Assembly: GCA_026413805.1 (NCBI GenBank)
Contig: JAOAKE010000010.1
Span: forward strand, 1-22,936
Reading direction: 5' to 3'
DNA: 22,936 nucleotides
Origin: Microcaldota archaeon
GTDB taxonomy: Archaea > Micrarchaeota > Micrarchaeia > Anstonellales > Anstonellaceae
Below, in pieces: positions 6,051 through 12,988 of the stretch. The position numbers and the translations under genes are program-made. Every line of letters begins with the position of its first letter. Within the stretch, counting starts at the first letter, position 1. A model generated the notes under the pieces. It saw nothing but the letters and a program-made list of their open reading frames with translations, did not search any database and had not been told where the DNA came from.

Positions 6051-7094
6051 ATGGGCGACCTGAAGGTTTGCTGGGATATTTTGCCCCAGGTTTCACGAAG
6101 CTTTGCCTTGTGCATAAAAATACTTCCAAAGCCCCTCAATGAGCAAATGATGGTTTCCTACCTTGTCTACCGCGTTCTTGACACGATAGAAGACTCAAAC
6201 GCGCCGATTGAGGCAAAGCGCCAGCTTTTCGGCGAATTCCTTGCGCTGCTCTCCTGTGAAAGAGCGGACCTGAAAGCTGCCAGCTTGTGCAAGCATAAGC
6301 TGCTTTCCAAGCTGAATTACTCATATGAAAAAGTGCTGCTTGAGAATTTGGAAAGCGTGGTCAAGGTCTACTACTTGCAGCCAGCAAGGGTAAGGGGATA
6401 CATACTCAAGCGCGGCAGGAGCATGGCAAGGGGAATGCTGAAATTCCAGCAAAAGAGGATTGAGACATTTACAGACCAAAATCGGTATGCCTATTATGTG
6501 GCAGGGGTTATCGGCTACCTGTTCAATGACTTGCTGCATTTCAACAGAATAATCACAAAAAAATTGAAGAAGAGGCTGAGGCGCTATGCCCGGCACTTTG
6601 GGCTTGCCCTCCAAAAGGTGAACATCCTGCGCGACATAGCAAACGACATTGTGGAAAACCGCTATTACTGGCCATCCATGGTAATGAAAAGATACGGCTT
6701 GACCTATGAAAACCTCTGCCTTGCAGAAAAAAGAGAGGCGGCCATGAAGGTGCTGCGCGAGCTTGTGAAAAATGCCCAGGACTACCTTGTTTCTGCAATG
6801 AAATATGTCCTTATGCTTCCAAAAAAGGCGCTGCGGGTTAGGATGTTTTGCCTTATCCCGCTTTTCATGGCAATTGAGTCTTATGTTAAGTGCGCGCAAA
6901 GCAGCGACATATTTGAAAGGGAAAAGATAGTAAAAATAAGCCGGGAGCAAGTCTATGCCATTGTCGCACGCTCAAGGATGTGGGGCTCCTCAAATGAGCG
7001 GCTGGTGGGCTGGTTTTTGGCTGCCATGGGCAGCATAAGCCCTGAGCTGCGAAAAGAGTATGCCGCCGTCCTCGCCCCGCACCTCTCAGAATGA
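6051..7094 (+). CDS. Squalene/phytoene synthase family protein (squalene-synthase-like)
   Basis: Head-to-head prenyl transferase, condensing two isoprenyl diphosphates into a C30 or C40 isoprenoid at the membrane surface. The first Asp-rich motif is DTIED (D44-D48) in YLVYRVLDTIEDS, and the second is D195xxxD199 in LQKVNILRDIANDI followed by YYWP. QVSRSFAL near the N-terminus and the LQK(V/T)NILRD block look more like squalene synthase (farnesyl diphosphate farnesyltransferase) than phytoene synthase. Length (347) fits. No C-terminal membrane anchor is seen. The exact product remains open, since no desaturase or cyclase gene lies nearby. A TATA box at 5996-6005 leaves a leader of about 24 nt. 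It converges on the MscS gene with 24 nt between them. Confidence 0.88.
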   Translation: MGDLKVCWDILPQVSRSFALCIKILPKPLNEQMMVSYLVYRVLDTIEDSNAPIEAKRQLFGEFLALLSCERADLKAASLCKHKLLSKLNYSYEKVLLENLESVVKVYYLQPARVRGYILKRGRSMARGMLKFQQKRIETFTDQNRYAYYVAGVIGYLFNDLLHFNRIITKKLKKRLRRYARHFGLALQKVNILRDIANDIVENRYYWPSMVMKRYGLTYENLCLAEKREAAMKVLRELVKNAQDYLVSAMKYVLMLPKKALRVRMFCLIPLFMAIESYVKCAQSSDIFEREKIVKISREQVYAIVARSRMWGSSNERLVGWFLAAMGSISPELRKEYAAVLAPHLSE

Positions 7095-7118
7095 TTCGCC
7101 GCTTCCCTGCCCTGCAAT

Positions 7119-8114
7119 TCAAGAGGCTTTCTTTTTGGAAAATTCAAGTATTTCGCGGTTGACTATCTCCCTTATTTTCGGCGCATTTGAATAGTCGCGC
7201 ACCCAAAAGGAAAAAGAGATGGCAACTGAGGAGGGCTTGACCGACTCAACCGAAAGCGAATAGCCCCTCTCAGGCAGCAGCCCTGAGGGCTTGGCAGAAG
7301 AAAGGGCGGCAATTATCCTCTTCTTGAGCTTTTCCAAGTCTGTGTTTAGGGGCAGCTCTGCCTGCACCGGGACTATTGATATGTCGTCTGGAAGGGAGAG
7401 GTTGGTAATGCGCATTTTTGCAAACTCTGAATTAGAGACAATTATTGTGTTGTGGTACATGTCCTCAAGCTTGGTGGAGCGCATCCCTATCTTGCGGATT
7501 CGCACAATCTCGTTTGAAGGGGGAGGAAGCCGCAGGTAGTCCCCGTAGTGGTATGGCCTGTCAAGCTGCAAGGCAAGGCCTGCAAAAAGGTTGGCAAGTG
7601 TCTCCTGCGAGGCAAGGCCGATGATGATTCCGACGACGCTGGTGACTGCCAACAGCCCTGTGACGTCAAACCCTGCTTCAGAAAGTGCGAAGGTAATGCC
7701 GACGATGTAAATTGCTATCTTGGTTATCTTGCGAAAAAGAGGGAGCAGGGAGAGGTCCAGCTTCACTTTTGAGGTCTTTGAGCCTTCCTCGTAATACCAG
7801 CGTATCACTGCGCCAGAGGCTTCGGAAAGCAGAAATGCCACCAAGATTATGATTATTGCAAGGGTGTAGCGCTCAAGAAAGGAGGCTGCGGCTGAAAGCT
7901 CAGGAAAAGAATGAATGAGAAAATAGAAAATGATTAGGAAGAAGAAGGACTCAAGCGGCGTTTTGATTGCAGTTATTACCCGGTCATCCAGCGAGCTTTT
8001 TGTCTTTCCTGCAAGCGACTCAAGCAGGCGAACGACCAGTGGCCCAAGCGCCCTCCCAATCAATACTGAAACGCCGAATAAGGCTGCGACAAGAAGGATA
8101 GACATGATTTCCAT
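7119..8114 (-). CDS. MscS-family mechanosensitive channel
   Basis: Small-conductance mechanosensitive channel homologue (331 residues) that would release solutes on hypo-osmotic shock. Four hydrophobic segments are seen, at about 3-25, 50-70, 80-98 and 125-145. A pore-helix region (VTSVVGIIIGLASQETLANLFAGL) follows, then the beta domain with the family pattern DRPYHYGDYL and the C-terminal alpha/beta domain. The ATG at 8114 is chosen because an AT-rich box lies about 24 nt upstream on this strand. The next in-frame start upstream (8189) would run through the promoter and into yjbQ. This gene is divergent from yjbQ and convergent with the squalene-synthase-like gene. Confidence 0.92.
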   Translation of the reverse strand: MEIMSILLVAALFGVSVLIGRALGPLVVRLLESLAGKTKSSLDDRVITAIKTPLESFFFLIIFYFLIHSFPELSAAASFLERYTLAIIIILVAFLLSEASGAVIRWYYEEGSKTSKVKLDLSLLPLFRKITKIAIYIVGITFALSEAGFDVTGLLAVTSVVGIIIGLASQETLANLFAGLALQLDRPYHYGDYLRLPPPSNEIVRIRKIGMRSTKLEDMYHNTIIVSNSEFAKMRITNLSLPDDISIVPVQAELPLNTDLEKLKKRIIAALSSAKPSGLLPERGYSLSVESVKPSSVAISFSFWVRDYSNAPKIREIVNREILEFSKKKAS

Positions 8115-8130
8115 AAAATGCGATTGGAAG

Positions 8131-8144
8131 AAAATAATAATAAA
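8131..8144. promoter_or_regulatory. Shared TATA-like box between divergent mscS and yjbQ
   Basis: The only AT-rich block in the 59-nt gap is AAAATAATAATAAA. Its centre lies about 24 nt from the mscS ATG (leftward) and about 27 nt from GTG 8165, 36 nt from ATG 8174 (rightward). One element appears to serve both directions. Confidence 0.55.
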
Positions 8145-8173
8145 CCAAATCCCCAATTTTTGCGGTGGGAGCG

Positions 8174-8587
8174 ATGAAATTTCACACAAAATACCTCTGG
8201 TTTAATACCAAGAGCAGAAAGGAAATTGTGCCAATAACCCATGAAGTGGAGCGCGCGGTTGCCGAATCCGGGGTAAAAGAGGGCCTTGTCCTTGTCTCTG
8301 CAATGCACATAACCGCCTGTGTCTTTGTAAACGATTACGAGCACGGGCTATGGGAAGACATAATGGAGTGGGCAGAGAAGCTGGCGCCATTTAAAAGGGA
8401 CTACAAGCACCACCAGACTGGCGAAGACAATGCAGATGCCCACTTAAAGAGGCTGCTTTTGGGCCACCAAGTGCTGCTGCCCATCACCGAAGGCAAGCTG
8501 GACTTGGGGCCATGGGAGCAGGTCTTTTACGGGGAGTTTGACGGGCAGAGAAGGAAAAGGGTAATAATCAAGGTAATTGGGGAATGA
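8174..8587 (+). CDS. YjbQ/UPF0047 family protein
   Basis: A 137-residue member of the YjbQ (UPF0047) family, a small trimeric cytosolic fold. Some members show weak thiamine-phosphate synthase activity, but the in vivo role is unsettled. Conserved features include HITACVFVND, YKHHQTGEDNADAHLKRLLLG and LPITEGKLDLGPWEQV, with the clustered histidines that form the putative metal or active site, and the closing FDGQRRKRV. The ATG at 8174 is preceded by GGTGGGAG; a GTG at 8165 would add three residues and is closer to the expected transcript start. Its stop overlaps the start of the next small gene by 4 nt. Confidence 0.92.
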   Translation: MKFHTKYLWFNTKSRKEIVPITHEVERAVAESGVKEGLVLVSAMHITACVFVNDYEHGLWEDIMEWAEKLAPFKRDYKHHQTGEDNADAHLKRLLLGHQVLLPITEGKLDLGPWEQVFYGEFDGQRRKRVIIKVIGE

Positions 8588-8748
8588 TGGAGGCGGGTTT
8601 AATCCAGTGGCTGCATATCCTCATATTGGGGAAGAGGCACCCTGCGCTTGCCAAGTTTGTCAATTCTTGGTATATCGGAGTGGCGCAATTGATTTTCTAC
8701 TTCCTGCTTGCAACTGACGAACGGCCCCCCTTAATACCGAATCTTTAG
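8584..8748 (+). CDS. Small 54-residue putative membrane-associated protein
   Basis: Unrecognised small reading frame starting at ATGATGGAG, overlapping the yjbQ stop in the ATGA arrangement typical of translational coupling. The product is 54 residues, with a hydrophobic stretch at about 30-43 (WYIGVAQLIFYFLL) and an amphipathic N-terminal third rich in Leu and Ile; one membrane-associated segment is plausible. It ends in a Pro-rich tail and is followed at once by a T-rich run that may end the transcript. No function can be assigned. The overlap, correct stop and following terminator-like tract are the grounds for calling it; a chance ORF remains possible. Confidence 0.5.
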   Translation: MMEAGLIQWLHILILGKRHPALAKFVNSWYIGVAQLIFYFLLATDERPPLIPNL

Positions 8749-8752
8749 AGGC

Positions 8753-8785
8753 TTTTCATTTTTTCCTTTCCTTCTTTTTCCTTTC
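8753..8785 (+). terminator. T-rich transcription terminator-like tract
   Basis: A pyrimidine run with several stretches of four or more T begins 5 nt after the small gene's stop. Archaeal RNA polymerase terminates at such U-rich tracts without needing a hairpin. Confidence 0.5.
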
Positions 8786-8814
8786 CCGAGCCCTGCCTGC
8801 TGCCTTTACCACCC

Positions 8815-8824
8815 AATTATAAAC
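8815..8824 (+). promoter_or_regulatory. TATA box of the CxxC zinc-ribbon gene
   Basis: AATTATAAAC predicts a transcript start near 8845, giving a leader of about 41 nt before the ATG at 8886, unlike the leaderless pattern of many genes in this window. Confidence 0.5.
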
Positions 8825-8850
8825 CCGATGCTTCAAACCCCTTATGCCTA

Positions 8851-8863
8851 AGGCAGAATGCCT
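8851..8863 (+). promoter_or_regulatory. Leader hairpin before the zinc-ribbon gene
   Basis: AGGCA-GAA-TGCCT is a perfect 5-bp stem with a 3-nt loop within the predicted leader, 11 nt upstream of the AGGTGA ribosome-binding site. It could modulate translation, or be chance. Confidence 0.3.
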
Positions 8864-8885
8864 GGGCTAAAAATAGGTGAAAAAA

Positions 8886-9077
8886 ATGAGCAGAGAAGAA
8901 AATGAAGGAAGTGGACATGGAAGGGGAAGAAGCTGGAATAGGGAAGGATACGGGAATAGGGAGATGCACAAGGCGACCTGTTCAGACTGCGGCTCTGAGT
9001 GTGAAGTTCCGTTCAAGCCGGCTGAGGGACGGCCGGTTTATTGCAGGGAATGCTTTCAAAAGCACCGCAGGTACTAA
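8886..9077 (+). CDS. Small CxxC-x17-CxxC zinc-ribbon protein with Arg/Gly-rich tail
   Basis: A 63-residue protein. Its second half is a zinc ribbon of the widespread CxxC-x17-CxxC type (TIGR04272-like): ATCSDCGSECEVPFKP, then GRPVYCRECFQKH. The N-terminal 30 residues are disordered and rich in Gly, Arg, Ser and Asn, suggesting nucleic acid contact. The function of this family is not established. ATG at 8886 is chosen because AGGTGA lies 5 nt upstream; the GTG at 8877 is part of that site. Confidence 0.8.
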   Translation: MSREENEGSGHGRGRSWNREGYGNREMHKATCSDCGSECEVPFKPAEGRPVYCRECFQKHRRY

Positions 9078-9125
9078 GAAAGCTCGAGGGATGCTAATAG
9101 CTGATTTTAGCTGGCGTTTCTTGAC

Positions 9126-9145
9126 TTTCCCTTTTTCTTTTTTTT
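9126..9145 (+). terminator. T-rich terminator tract after the zinc-ribbon gene
   Basis: A run of 17 T and 3 C, ending in eight consecutive T, about 50 nt after the zinc-ribbon stop in the 94-nt convergent gap. It fits an archaeal U-tract terminator for rightward transcription. Confidence 0.6.
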
Positions 9146-9171
9146 GATTGGCGCAAGCCCTGGGATAGCTT

Positions 9172-10416
9172 TCAGCCTTTTGCCATAACGCGCTCGCCGA
9201 CTGATTCAATTTCTTCAAGTGAAATTGAAAGCTTCTGGCCCAGCGGAGAGCGGTATATCACTGTTGCCTCCTTCGGGTCCACCCCTACGATCTTCCCAAG
9301 GTATGCCCCGTTCTCTGAAAACAGCTCCTTGTTTTCAAGCTTTATCTTAGAGATTATGTCCACCTTGATTTCTTTCATGATGTATATGCTTACGTAGCCA
9401 AACAGCATGCTTGCAAGGATGGCTACCAGCAGGTCCCTAAATGAGACATATGGAGGGTAGAGGTTGATTACCCAGTCAGAGGCAACTGAAAGGACAAACC
9501 AGATGAGTATGGTGGTTATTGCATACAGCCCGTACTTGGGCAGCTCAACCTTCTTTTGCTCCTTCTCATGAAGCACATCTATCATCTTGCCGGCAATCAA
9601 TATCATGAATGAAATGGAAAGGAAGTTTGCAAGTGTCTTTGCAACAAGGGCAGTCGTTTTTACCAAGTCCAGCCCCATGCCTTGAGCCTCTGCGTAGCGC
9701 TGGAAGGCTGCCCATGCAGAAACAAGCAGCATGATGAAAAAGAAAAGGTAAACCACGCTTGAAATCCTGTCCACTGAGAAGCGAAATGCTGAAAGAACGC
9801 GAGCGAATTTGTCCTCTATCCCAAATGCCTTTGCCCCAAGGTAAAGCCCAAGTATTGCTGCGACCGACTCAAGCCCCCAGCCAAGAAGGCTGGAGAGCCA
9901 GTAGAGAAAAAGCAGGAGGGCAGGCGTGCCAAATATAAGGCGGGCGTAGTGGGGCTCCTTTAACTTTTCAAGGATTACAAAGTAGGTCTTTTCAAGCTCC
10001 TTTGACTGCTTCATCACCACTATCTCTACGCTGTCAATTTTCAGCCGAGAGCGGATTATTGGCATCATCTGCTCATCAGAAGCGCCATCCGATACGAATA
10101 TGCAGGAGTCTGCCGGAAACTCAGACAGCACCCGCTCCAGCTGTGCTGAGATTTCCCTGTCAGCGGCATAGCCAAGCGAAGAAGAGCCTGTAAGCGTGGC
10201 TATTTGCGCAACTGTTTCGTGGGAGAGGGAATCGTATATGCCTATTGCTCGGAATATTGTGTTTGCGTCTGTGTCGGTTGGGTCGGCAAGAGCAAGCTTG
10301 GTGGCTGCCTCCAAATTGGCATCCCTTCCAATTATGGGCCCTGCCACCTTTGCCTTCTCATATAAGTCATTGTCCCTGTCGATGCAGAGCACAAGCTTGC
10401 CTTTCTTTGCTGCCAT
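9172..10416 (-). CDS. DUF373 family membrane protein
   Basis: Archaea-specific DUF373 protein of 414 residues; function unknown. The cytosolic N-terminal domain opens KLVLCIDRDNDLYEKA, and contains GRDANLEAATKLALADPTD and FVSDGASDEQMMPI, the conserved acidic motifs of the family. About six to seven transmembrane segments follow (roughly 165-370). A small C-terminal soluble domain of about 45 residues (LENKELF...VIYRSPLGQKLSISL) resembles a beta-barrel. The ATG at 10416 is chosen because the TATA box centre lies 30 nt upstream; the ATG at 10434 is nearer the box than expected. The gene is divergent from csl4. Confidence 0.9.
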   Translation of the reverse strand: MAAKKGKLVLCIDRDNDLYEKAKVAGPIIGRDANLEAATKLALADPTDTDANTIFRAIGIYDSLSHETVAQIATLTGSSSLGYAADREISAQLERVLSEFPADSCIFVSDGASDEQMMPIIRSRLKIDSVEIVVMKQSKELEKTYFVILEKLKEPHYARLIFGTPALLLFLYWLSSLLGWGLESVAAILGLYLGAKAFGIEDKFARVLSAFRFSVDRISSVVYLFFFIMLLVSAWAAFQRYAEAQGMGLDLVKTTALVAKTLANFLSISFMILIAGKMIDVLHEKEQKKVELPKYGLYAITTILIWFVLSVASDWVINLYPPYVSFRDLLVAILASMLFGYVSIYIMKEIKVDIISKIKLENKELFSENGAYLGKIVGVDPKEATVIYRSPLGQKLSISLEEIESVGERVMAKG

Positions 10417-10438
10417 ATGCTTTGGCTTTGGCAAAAGC

Positions 10439-10453
10439 TATTTAAATATTTAA
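10439..10453. promoter_or_regulatory. Shared palindromic TATA-like box between DUF373 gene and csl4
   Basis: TATTTAAATATTTAA reads almost the same on both strands. Its centre is 30 nt from the DUF373 ATG. Rightward it predicts a start near 10473, leaving a leader of about 28 nt before csl4; a weaker TTTTAT at 10477-10482 is an alternative. Confidence 0.55.
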
Positions 10454-10500
10454 TGACGCAGAAAGAAAGCTCGTTCTTTTATCGTGGGCAGTTGAGCTTT

Positions 10501-11082
10501 ATGGAGAGAAAAGAAGGAAAAGTAGTAGTTCCAGGGGATTTCATCGGGACGGCAGAGGAGTATGTTGCGGACCATGGGACCTATGTTGAAAATGAAAAGA
10601 TATATGCGGCCATATTTGGCGAGGCAAAGGAAGAGCGAAAGGTCTTGTCAGTAAACCAGCGCCGGGCCTTGCGGCTTCTTGGGGTGGGGGCAGTGGTGGT
10701 AGGCACCATAGAAAATATCGTTGAGCCCATCGCCCTTGTAAATATAGAGAGCGGCTCGGACGTCCGGGAAAGCAGGTTTGGGGAGAGCACAGACTATGCT
10801 GTGCTGCATGCCTCCATGATAAAAAAAGGCTATGTAAAAAATGTGCGGGACGAATATAAAATAGGGGACATCATCAGGGCAAAGATAGTGGACGTGAGAA
10901 ACGGCGAGCTTAGGCTTGCAACAGATTCAGACGAGCTGGGGGCGATAAAGGCATTTTGCGCAAAATGCCGCCACCCAATGAAGCTTGAGGGCGGGTTGCT
11001 CAAATGCGAGGGCTGTGGGTGGAAAGACAACCGCAAGATTGCAAAGGATTACAGGAAGGCTGATGTGAAAACAAGATGGTGA
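10501..11082 (+). CDS. csl4: Exosome subunit Csl4
   Basis: RNA-binding cap subunit of the archaeal exosome, which degrades or tails RNA in the cytoplasm. The order of domains is typical: an N-terminal barrel (KVVVPGDFIGTAEEYVADHGTY) to about residue 60, an S1 domain at about 60-145, and a C-terminal zinc ribbon with C153/C156 and C169/C172. Length (193) is normal. An upstream extension of the frame to 10417 would cross the promoter and was not used. rpoL follows after 15 nt. Confidence 0.95.
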   Translation: MERKEGKVVVPGDFIGTAEEYVADHGTYVENEKIYAAIFGEAKEERKVLSVNQRRALRLLGVGAVVVGTIENIVEPIALVNIESGSDVRESRFGESTDYAVLHASMIKKGYVKNVRDEYKIGDIIRAKIVDVRNGELRLATDSDELGAIKAFCAKCRHPMKLEGGLLKCEGCGWKDNRKIAKDYRKADVKTRW

Positions 11083-11097
11083 ATATGAGGGGATTGG

Positions 11098-11382
11098 ATG
11101 GAAGTGGTTGTGCTGAAAAATGAGCCGGACTATTTGGAGATTGAAATAAAGGGAGAGGAGTATGGGCTGGCTGGGATGCTCAAAGAGCTGCTGCTTCAAG
11201 ATGAACGGGTAGAGTTCGCCGCATATCGCATGGACCACCCGCAGGTTGCAAGCCCTGTGCTGATGATACGCACCTCGCAGGGCAAGCCAATGACTGCCCT
11301 CAAGCAAGCAATAAAGAGGCTGAAAAAAGAGGCAGAGGAATTCAAGGAGGCCATAGCTTCTGCAAAAAAGCCAAAGAAATAA
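11098..11382 (+). CDS. rpoL: RNA polymerase subunit L (Rpb11-like)
   Basis: Assembly-platform subunit of archaeal RNA polymerase that pairs with subunit D. The sequence shows the Rpb11/RpoL pattern: an LEIEIKGEEYGLAGMLKELL opening; AAYRMDHPQVASPVLMIRT in the middle, with the conserved HP; and a long C-terminal helix. Length (94) is as expected. Linkage to csl4 is common in archaea, and the two are almost certainly co-transcribed here. The signal peptidase gene starts 13 nt downstream. Confidence 0.95.
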   Translation: MEVVVLKNEPDYLEIEIKGEEYGLAGMLKELLLQDERVEFAAYRMDHPQVASPVLMIRTSQGKPMTALKQAIKRLKKEAEEFKEAIASAKKPKK

Positions 11383-11395
11383 ACGGCGGTAGGCG

Positions 11396-12373
11396 ATGAA
11401 GAAAAAAGAAAAAAGCTGGCTTGAGGCTGCAGCCAGCCAGAATGTGGCTTACTTGGCAATTGCCCTTTTTTTCATCTTATACCTCTTTTCTGGCTTTTGG
11501 CTGTTTGGGCTGCTTGCAGGCGCCTCTATCCTTTTGGCTGTCTTTTTGGAGTTTTGGGAGGGGGCAAAAAAGCATGGCTTGAAAAAAGAGCTTAAAGAGA
11601 CTGCCCTTGCCCTGCTTTTGGCGCTGGCGGTTTGGTTCGGCGCGAGCTTCCTGCTGCAGACTCCTTCGCCCCTCAACGCAATTGTTTCGTGCTCTATGCT
11701 CCCGAACCTCAACAGAGGCGACCTGATAGTGCTTTCAGGTGACAGGCTGCTTGCCCCAACAGAGGAGATAAGCAGCATTGAAGGGATTGGAATGGCGGAG
11801 GTGTTCTTGGACGCAAACAGGGTGGCAGTGGTGAAGGGCTCTATTTACGCTTACTGCTCAAATAGGATGGAAGAGTCCCTATGCAAAAATTTTGTAAATG
11901 AGCCTGAGAGATTCAGGGAAAGGCATGGGGAGATTGTTGTCGGCTATGGCAGGTGCGATGTGGTTTACCCTGCTGTTGGAAAGAAAGTGAGCGGGCCGTG
12001 CGTCAGCTGGCTGGAAGCAAATGGAAAAAGGCATTATGAAAACCTTTCAAATGACATTGTGGTCTACCAGCCTGCGAAAGATGAATACTACTCCCGTGTT
12101 GGCGACATAATCCACAGGGTTTTCATAAAGCTAAAGGCAAGGGAAAGCAACCAAACTTACTTCTTGACAAAAGGGGACAACAACCCGATTTTTGACTTTC
12201 AAGTCTATGATGAGGGAGCTGGAATGGGCAACCGCCCTGTAGAAGTTGAGAGGTCAAAGGGGAGGGTTCTTTGGAGGATTCCGGTGATTGGCTACCTGAA
12301 GCTTTTCATCTCCCCGCAGGCGATCTTCACTCCCGAGGGCTGCGAGAGGCATTATGCCAAATATGCAGGCTGA
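11396..12373 (+). CDS. Signal peptidase I (archaeal Ser/His type) with a long insertion
   Basis: Membrane-bound protease of the S26B family that removes signal peptides from secreted proteins. Three hydrophobic segments occur in the first 90 residues (about 18-35, 36-52 and 67-87). The catalytic Ser is S100 in VSCSMLP. His replaces the bacterial Lys: H240 in GDIIHRVF, followed by D261 in TKGDNNP, the usual archaeal/Sec11 set. The Ser-to-His distance of 140 residues is much greater than the roughly 55-70 typical of the family. The inserted region holds four Cys (154, 163, 187 and 202), suggesting disulfides on the outer face. A terminal hydrophobic stretch (about 295-308) may be another membrane segment. 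Probably part of the csl4-rpoL operon. Confidence 0.87.
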   Translation: MKKKEKSWLEAAASQNVAYLAIALFFILYLFSGFWLFGLLAGASILLAVFLEFWEGAKKHGLKKELKETALALLLALAVWFGASFLLQTPSPLNAIVSCSMLPNLNRGDLIVLSGDRLLAPTEEISSIEGIGMAEVFLDANRVAVVKGSIYAYCSNRMEESLCKNFVNEPERFRERHGEIVVGYGRCDVVYPAVGKKVSGPCVSWLEANGKRHYENLSNDIVVYQPAKDEYYSRVGDIIHRVFIKLKARESNQTYFLTKGDNNPIFDFQVYDEGAGMGNRPVEVERSKGRVLWRIPVIGYLKLFISPQAIFTPEGCERHYAKYAG

Positions 12374-12379
12374 CGCCTG

Positions 12380-12631
12380 CTACTTCTTTTTGCCTGCAAG
12401 CGCCTGGTCTATTGCCAGCCTGTCAAAGCCCACGATGATTTGCCCGTTTATGTCGAGCACAGGCACGCCCATCTGCCCTGACTTTTGCACCATCTCAAAG
12501 GCTCGCCGCTGGTCCAAAGCAACATTATAGTCAACAAATTTCACGCCCTTCTCTGCCAGGTAGCGCTTTGCCATCACACAATAGGGGCAAGTAGAAGTTG
12601 TATAGATTATAACGCTTGATTCTTCTGCCAT
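12380..12631 (-). CDS. Glutaredoxin-like protein
   Basis: An 83-residue glutaredoxin/thioredoxin-fold protein for dithiol exchange in the cytoplasm. The active site is CPYC (C15, C18) in YTTSTCPYCVMAKRYL. The cis-Pro segment GVPVLDINGQIIVGFD is the glutaredoxin/NrdH pattern. The reading frame extends much further upstream, but that part lies over the arsR-like gene; the ATG at 12631 begins 1 nt after the regulator's stop, and GGTGGT serves as a plausible ribosome-binding site. The regulator and glutaredoxin look like a two-gene operon. Confidence 0.92.
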   Translation of the reverse strand: MAEESSVIIYTTSTCPYCVMAKRYLAEKGVKFVDYNVALDQRRAFEMVQKSGQMGVPVLDINGQIIVGFDRLAIDQALAGKKK

Positions 12632-12632
12632 T

Positions 12633-12896
12633 TCAACCACCTTCCATTTTTTCTGCAAACTTAAGAAGCTTGCGCACCTGCTTGCTTGCAAGCGAGTAGC
12701 AGATTCTTTTCCCCTCGCGCCTGCAAGCCACAAGCCCTGCGTCGCGAAGCACACGAAGGTGCTGGGAGACATTGGGCTGCTGCCTGCCTGTCGCAAGCTG
12801 TATCTCGAAGACGCAGCCTTTCTTTTTCGCCAGCCGCTTAAGTATTTCAAGCCTTGCGGGCTCTGAGAGGATTGCAAACAGCCTTGCAGCTTCCAT
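12633..12896 (-). CDS. ArsR-family winged-helix regulator
   Basis: An 87-residue dimeric repressor-type protein: MEAARLFAILSEPARLEIL, a recognition helix in QQPNVSQHLRVLRDAGLVACRR, and the beta-wing GKRICYSL. Three Cys are present (in GCVFEI, VACRR and RICYSL), but there is no CxC metal site of the ArsR/CadC kind, so redox sensing or another signal is possible. It is probably autoregulatory, controlling itself and the glutaredoxin. The ATG at 12896 is preferred to 12914 because the TATA box overlaps the latter. Confidence 0.88.
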   Translation of the reverse strand: MEAARLFAILSEPARLEILKRLAKKKGCVFEIQLATGRQQPNVSQHLRVLRDAGLVACRREGKRICYSLASKQVRKLLKFAEKMEGG

Positions 12897-12913
12897 GTAT
12901 TCAAATATGCGCA

Positions 12914-12927
12914 TATAAATATATAAA
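12914..12927 (-). promoter_or_regulatory. TATA box of the arsR-glutaredoxin operon
   Basis: TATAAATATATAAA (plus-strand reading) is centred about 24 nt upstream of the ATG at 12896 on the minus strand, indicating a leaderless or near-leaderless transcript. Confidence 0.6.
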
Positions 12928-12958
12928 GCTATTTACTTGGCAATTTGCATGAGCTGGG

Positions 12959-12970
12959 TTTTTAATATTT
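12959..12970 (+). promoter_or_regulatory. TATA box of the GIDE-LemA gene
   Basis: TTTTTAATATTT is centred about 25 nt before the ATG at 12989, again fitting a leaderless transcript. This divergent gap has two separate boxes, unlike the shared ones elsewhere in the window. Confidence 0.55.
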
Positions 12971-12988
12971 TATTCCAGAGAATTCTGC

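Noticed and set aside
10417..10500. N-terminal extension of the Csl4 frame
   Set aside because: It crosses the TATA box and the DUF373 start; Csl4 homologues start at the ATG used.
12632..12904. N-terminal extension of the glutaredoxin frame
   Set aside because: It lies over the clear ArsR-family gene in another frame; the glutaredoxin fold starts at 12631.
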